From contig JAHWDD010000005.1 in assembly GCA_023897205.1 (NCBI GenBank), positions 4,712,001-4,776,000 on the forward strand: DNA of 64,000 nt, written 5' to 3'. Source of the DNA: Exophiala sp. HKRS030. Its lineage: Eukaryota; Ascomycota; Eurotiomycetes; Chaetothyriales; Herpotrichiellaceae. The notes below the pieces were generated by a model, which saw only the letters and a list, made by a program, of their open reading frames with translations, was not told the origin of the DNA and did no database searches. Position numbers and translations under genes: made by a program. Shown here piece after piece: positions 58,598-64,000 of the stretch (position 1 is its first letter; every line of letters begins with the position of its first letter).

Positions 58598-59947
58598 CTC
58601 ACCGCGGCAGGTGAATTCTTTGGCACACCAACCAAGTCCAAAAAGTTCACATTCTCTCCGCCGACCTCGCCACGGGTCAATTCTCGGCCAGCCTCGCGAT
58701 TGTTCACTACGAGGTAGTTGACTCGACACTTGTGGCCGAGAAGGAACTGCCTGCAGAAAAACATGCTTTAGAAACACGCTCCTGTTTCTTATCCTTATTG
58801 AAAAATCATGCCTAGAAAGACCCAGGGTCACGGAAGACTGGACGTGACGATGTCAAGCCAGCTTCCTAGTATTGATAACGAAATCATTATGTTATTTGCC
58901 TATTGATGGACAAGGCTACGATGAACAGCCTCAACGTAATACATGCACTTCGTAATGGTGATGTAAACACGTATCACGGACTTTCATGAGGGCTTCAGTG
59001 TGAAGGCTAAGTCGTCACCGAGAGGGAACTACGTGACCTTCAACGAACTGAAATCTAGAGAGACCTCGGTATAACTTTTCCAAAGCTCAGAAGCAAAGAT
59101 GCATGATGGGCGGCAAAATCATCAGGGACGTGCATGACCGAGCATGAGCTTGTCCAATTTAGCTTGTTGGTTTGCAAGTGAGAGAGGCGCTCGTTATGTC
59201 CCTGAACTCCAGCAATTTTGACGCCCGAGTTTGGATGACACCCCTTCAAAGGCTGACACCGGTGGCTCAAATCACATTTACACCTAGTCCGTATACTATG
59301 AACACGACCGTAGTTCAGCCAAAGTGTCGTTGTGCCAGGTAAAAAAGGACCTTTTTCTGGGCGCGCCTGGTTTCAGGTCAATCTCCCGTTTCACAATTCC
59401 TCGTTCTAGCTCTCACTTTCGGCCCCTCCCATAACTCAATCCAACCAAATGCGATCCTGATCAACAATTCCCCAATTACGACTTGCTTCAACGGGAGACG
59501 ACATTTCTTAGTTTTACCGTTTACCTTTGTCATTTAATAAGCCCTTACGGTTGCCCTTCCTGCAGTCTATTGCCATCCTCCTTCACGACTGTCAGTCGCC
59601 GTTCGCATAGTGATCAGCCCCAAAAGTGACCAATATATCCACGTTGTCCAGATTTCCTTTTACGGAGGCCTTCCTTGGTTGGCTCGGCCTAGCTTAATTC
59701 CTCTGCGCCACCTGTAAGTCCTCCACGAGCCTGTGATACGTTATATACTTACTTAGGGGTCCCTATAGTCTGCGCCCGTATGAGCGAGACGCCTTCGTCA
59801 CTCCTTCAACCTTCCCACCCGTCATTTATATCAGTCGGACATCGCTAGCTAAGCCGATTACGCTTCCTTCCTACAAGCTGTTTCTTCAAGTCGACACATT
59901 GTCTTTCCCGAATTGACCGAGCGGGATAATACCAGTCATACGCAATT
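58598..59947. other. Intergenic between PYK1 and RGD2
   Basis: Only short frames without domains. The right half is the leader and promoter of the RhoGAP gene, CT-rich near 59780-59900. Confidence 0.5.
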
Positions 59948-62811
59948 ATGGCCGCAGACAAAGACAACACGGCCAAGTCGATAGCCACACGGCCGAAGAT
60001 GCCCGGTTTCACGGATTGTTTCTGGTCCTCAGACTATGCAGGCGGTTTGGGAGTATTGTTCGAGAAACTTCATCAGGGCGTAGTTGAAAACCAGCAGATA
60101 CTTTCCATCGCGAGCATGCGTGCCGACGCAGAAGAGTTGTACAGCGACAGGTTAGGGGATATCGCGCCAACCATTGATCGTATGTCTGGCGGATTTGCGA
60201 GGGACGATGGGCGAGTGTGCGGAAGGTATGTCACCCTCAAGAGGAAGAATGTTGAGGTTTTTGGTTTCATCTAACGATCATAATTGCAGGCATACGAGGG
60301 CGTACGAGGCGAAATGGTTGAGGCGACCAGAAGTCACAAGAAAATCGCAGACAACATTCGGGAACTTGTCGTCAACCCTTTCTCACGGTGGTGCGACGCC
60401 CATGCAACAAGGGTACAAAACTCCCAAGACGACCTACAATCTAAGATCAAAGCCCTCGATCGCCAATCAGATGCTGTGAAAAAGCTAAGGAGTCATTACT
60501 TCAACAAATGCAGGCTGGTGGAAGACCTCGAAGAAGAAAATAAGATGGCATTCCAGACCGCGGCGAAGGAAAGTCCCAAACCACAAAGTCCACCACCTCC
60601 TAAGATTGTTCTGCCAGACGAAGATCCAGATGAATTGCCGGTGGAAATCGGTGACAAGACATACTCTCCCGAGGAGCTCAAAGCACTGTTGACGAATATG
60701 CTGAATGTCATTCCGATCGGTGAATTCAAGGTTCCAATACTGGGAACATATCAGAACGTCTCGTCCGGTTCCGACATCACGGACTACCTTCAGAAGTACC
60801 TCAAGGCCTCAAGCGTCGGTTATGCCGAAAGCCTTGGACAGGATCTGGTGGATAGAGGGTTCTTACGACTGGTTGGAAACATGGGTAACGCTTTTGCCAA
60901 CAGTTCAAGAATGAAGTATCAATGGAAGACCCGAGTTTTCAAGGTTACAGGAATTCCGGAAAGGAGAAACATCGTCTCGCGAAGTACAACTGCCTCTTCG
61001 CTGGATGCTTTGGCTGATTCCCCCATTGGCAACATCACCGAAACCTTGCAAACTTGGAATCCTCTGAATAACCCACATCCTAATGAAACCCGGCCGAGAA
61101 GCTGAAACGTGAAGCAAGGGAAGCCGACGAGAAATACAAAGCAGGTGTGCGGAAATTAGATTTGCTCCGATGCAATCTCGAAGAGTCTATGATGGACCAT
61201 CTAAAATTCCTAGAACGCTGCGAAACAGATCGTCTGAAGGCTATCAAGTCTGTTATCCTAGATTTCTCTGGCGCCATCAGTAACAGTATTCCTTCTTTCC
61301 AGAGTCAGGTCGACCACATGATGCTTTATCAAGAGACGATCCAACCGCTCGGTGACCTACGTTATCTGCTAGAGAACTATCGAACCGGGCCATTTGCCCC
61401 AAGGTTACACCTTACGAGAACTACTACGGAAGCGTTGATGATCAGACTTTTGGAGTCGATCTGGAGGCTCGGGCTAGGGCCGATCGAAAACGAGTACCTG
61501 TGGTTGTGACATCGATACTGACTTTCTTGGACAATCACTACCCGGATCTTGAAGGTGATGAAGCGCGAAGGAATATCTGGCTGGTCGATGTTCCTTTAGC
61601 TGCCACTCATCATTTGAGAAGTCAAATCAACAATGGGCAAGCTGTTCCCAGAGAACTGCTGGAAAAGTACGAGGTGCCTATAGTTGCAAGTGTGTTGAAG
61701 CTCTATCTTCTGGAACTCCCTGGTAGGTGCTCTATCTCCCTGTAACTATCCAACCGCTAACATGTTTAGATTCCCTCGTCTCATCGCAAGTATACGAGAT
61801 CATCAAGACGATATATGCAACGACTGCAGATGCGGTACCAAATCCGATTTCCAGCGATGCTATAGACGCGACCCCGAGAATCAAAGTTCTACAATCTACT
61901 CTAGGTCAGCTTCGTCTAAACAATATCGCAACACTGGATGCAATTGCAACCCACTTCACCCGCTTGATCGATCTGACTTCGGCAGACGAGTCATATGTCG
62001 TGGCGCTAGCTCAGTCCCTTGCGCCCTGTATATTACGACCACGACTGGAAAACTCACTCACCCTAGAAGAACGGCACGCATACCGACTCATTCGAGATTT
62101 ATTCGAACACAAGGAAGCCATCTTTGGTGAACTGAAACGACAATCATCTACTGGCGGAGGCGGGGCGGCTGGCCGTGGTAGAGCTGTCAGTAGTGCAGGT
62201 CTTGATGAAAGCTCCCGCCGAGCAAATATGGAGGCTCGCGCCAGGGCAATTACGGAACAAAGACAGAGAGACAAAAGCCCAGGACCAGCAAACCGCCACC
62301 GTCGAGACAAGAGTACTGACGGGAGTCTTGGTCGCTTCCCCGTTGTCGCAAGTCCAAGACCTGACCACGGGCGGAGTGTAAGCGGAGTGGGACTTCCTAC
62401 CAAAAGAGCCAGTTTAGAAGTTCCCGGGAGCAATGAGTCCTCACCTATTCAACACCGCAACCAGTCCGCGGTAAACAGAAATTCGGTAATCGGGGTTGAG
62501 CAGCCCATCTCCAGCAATGGTGGAGAAGGTCAGTCTTCGCCGGACACAATACTTCCAAGCACATTCAGTGGAGGTGGACCTGGTCCACATATTCCACCAC
62601 CATTGGACGATGACGATAATGATTCAGATACTCAGGCCCCTTACCATCTCAGAGAGATGAGAGACCGGTCTCAGCAGTGGGTTCTCTTAAGAGAGTTGCT
62701 GCTGTGGGTAGGAATGCGCCGGGGAGTTTGAAGAGAACGCCAGTACCTACCCAGCCAGCACAGGCGCAGGGCGTGCAGCTGACAGACCGCGCAATGGATG
62801 ACTTTTCTTGA
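59948..62811 (+). CDS. RGD2: F-BAR, DEP and RhoGAP domain protein (Rgd2-like)
   Basis: A membrane-binding regulator of Rho-type GTPases in polarity and cytokinesis. Exons 59948-60225, 60290-61722 and 61770-62811 give 918 residues if one G or C is restored at four sites: G60209-60211, C61089-61091, G61403-61404 and C62637-62640. With all four the intron phases and the final stop agree. The N-terminus is an F-BAR domain (GFTDCFWSSDYAGGLGVLFEKL, YEGVRGEMVEATRSHKKIADNI), interrupted by a DEP domain at about 220-310, then the second F-BAR part (NLEESMMDHLKFLERCE). The RhoGAP domain begins near DLEARARADRKRVPVVV. Where GAPs normally have the arginine-finger segment GIFR/GIYR, this reads NIWL. The tail is basic and disordered. 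Confidence 0.9.
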
Positions 62812-63566
62812 TTCTTCTTGACTCTAATACGGAGTCTCTGAATGAAATGAAGTAGCTTGGACAATATCCTAGCCGGAATGTCAAGGGATGTTCGGCCCAC
62901 GCATCCGAGTCAATGCATGATAGAACTTGAGGTTCGAAACATGCGACAAACTGGGATTATCTACAATGGTGATCCAAGCCGGGATCACCTCGACTTCGAA
63001 GCCTAGACTCCAGGTCCTATCCGTCGTCCATCAAGTCTGCGAATCTCCATGGTCTTACGCCGGCCAACTCCAAGCTTCCATGTTTTCTACCACGAGCGAT
63101 TGCACGTACTTGGTGAAGATTTTTCCTCGCCCTGAAGGCGGGCAGATCGTGCAATACGAGCCGACATGAGTGCTCAATATTTACATCTGCATGAAAGGGT
63201 CCGTCCTGGGTTTGATGGCTATGGAAAAGAGAATGACCAACAATGATGGTGAAATGGACTATAGAGATATACCACTCCATATGTATTTATCCAAACCACA
63301 GACAGGAATTACAGTCTGTGCTCACAGGAAACTTGCATGGTCTTTTAAGTCGTAATTATGACTTAAATCCTAGATTAGATGGCATGACCCGCATCAAGGC
63401 TACTCATTCACAGTAGAAAGCCCTAAACGTCCGATGGCATCTCTCGATCCATTCCTAGGTATGTACACATCGGCTCATCAGCCGCCTCGATGCGACAGCC
63501 TCGCTTCTCCAAGCTATCGTAGCCACCAGTCCTGCTCCAATGTGGACACTTTGAGCAATGTCGCCA
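62812..63566. other. Intergenic between convergent genes
   Basis: Frames at 62927-63169 and 63434-63616 lack domains. No gene is supported. Confidence 0.5.
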
Positions 63567-64000
63567 TCAAAACGCAGCCCTTACCAAGCCCGCGAGAACA
63601 CCCACGCCAGCCTTGACACCATCAACAATGTACACGCTCTGACCCTCCTCACTGCCCAGCTCCTCCACGCACGCCTCCCTAACCGTATCATCCAGACCAG
63701 CCATGCCCGCACAGCCCAGACACACAGCCCGCACGGGAACGCCAGACTCCTTGCCCTTCCGCAAGAGTCGCCTCGTGGCCTCCTTCATCTTCAGCTGCAC
63801 CTGATCGGCCGGCAGATCATGCAGATCCGTGGCCGTGACGCCGGTAGTTTCGACGCCGGCGAACTTTGTGATTGACGACAACGACGACGACGATGCCGCC
63901 CCACGCACACCCAGGAACTCCTCCACCGCCGACGTCAATGCCGGTTCCCAGATCTGGCCCGTGGTCACGATGCCGAAGGCCTCCCCACCCCCACCCCCAC
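63567..64000 (-). CDS. N-acetylglucosamine kinase-like protein (BadF/BcrA fold), C-terminal/internal part, cut by the window edge
   Basis: An ATPase of the sugar-kinase/hsp70/actin superfamily; the family includes N-acetylglucosamine kinase. The gene starts beyond the right edge and its readable frame ends with TGA at 63567-63569. Visible motifs are GEAFGIVTTGQIWEPAL, LCLGCAGMAGLDD and VYIVDGVKAGVGVLAGL. The order of these blocks is unusual: in the family the phosphate-binding and GxAG blocks come early, so this exon may continue after splicing, or the end at RAAF may be an intron boundary read through. The right edge is C-rich (CACCCCC repeats). Family assignment is moderate. Confidence 0.55.
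   Translation of the reverse strand, partial: GGGGGEAFGIVTTGQIWEPALTSAVEEFLGVRGAASSSSLSSITKFAGVETTGVTATDLHDLPADQVQLKMKEATRRLLRKGKESGVPVRAVCLGCAGMAGLDDTVREACVEELGSEEGQSVYIVDGVKAGVGVLAGLVRAAF

Overview
The window comes from a filamentous ascomycete (Pezizomycotina). The evidence is short 45-140 nt GT-AG introns with CTAAC/CTGAY-type branch points, Zn(II)2Cys6 and PF11951-type fungal transcription factors, the fungal-only alpha-aminoadipate lysine gene LYS12, an ENA Na+-ATPase, an Ame1-type kinetochore protein and a DUF3435 tyrosine-recombinase-like gene. I cannot name the species. I see no rRNA, tRNA or CRISPR array.

Layout. 0-1 kb: 3' part of a damaged RTC4-like gene. 2.2-22.3 kb: a block of ion-transport genes. 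It holds a remnant of an Nha1-type Na+/H+ antiporter, an intact ENA P-type Na+-ATPase, a 1.92-kb Tc1/mariner element with 104-bp perfect terminal inverted repeats, a PHO89-type Na+/phosphate symporter, an intact ChrA-type chromate transporter, a truncated TRK copy, a full TRK K+ transporter and a ChrA fragment. PacC-like hexamers (GCCARG) cluster upstream of PHO89 and also occur upstream of ENA, which suggests an alkaline-pH/sodium response. 22.5-27.4 kb: two membrane-anchored RING-H2 proteins on either side of a Zn2Cys6 regulator. 27.4-35.2 kb: an accessory stretch with remnants of a DUF3435-type gene, a 113-nt foldback, a nearly complete DUF3435 gene whose product ends in a chromodomain, a broken Tc1 relic and an orphan C-terminal LIM domain. 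37.7-64 kb: mostly housekeeping genes. These are INO1, an OB-fold (Pot1-like) protein, LYS12, an Ame1/CENP-U kinetochore gene, a fungal transcription-factor-domain protein, an MDR oxidoreductase, a twin CX9C protein, an F-box protein, a DUF1748 protein, pyruvate kinase, an Rgd2-like F-BAR/DEP/RhoGAP protein, and the end of an N-acetylglucosamine-kinase-like gene.

A recurring oddity affects annotation. At fourteen places an otherwise well-formed gene changes frame, and in each case one extra G or C in a short G/C run would restore it. In the multi-exon genes the exon lengths and intron phases close only if that base is present. This looks like systematic under-calling in the assembly rather than fourteen true mutations. 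I therefore annotate these loci as single genes and give the site of each break. True relics (NHA1, TRK copy, ChrA copy, Tc1 relic, DUF3435 remnant) are distinguished by truncation or stop codons.

The most unusual items are the DUF3435 recombinase-like protein fused to a chromodomain, a tandem duplication of the N-terminal RxxR..RGA (Mis12-binding-type) motif in Ame1, and the physical grouping of Na+, K+, phosphate and chromate transporters with PacC-like sites.
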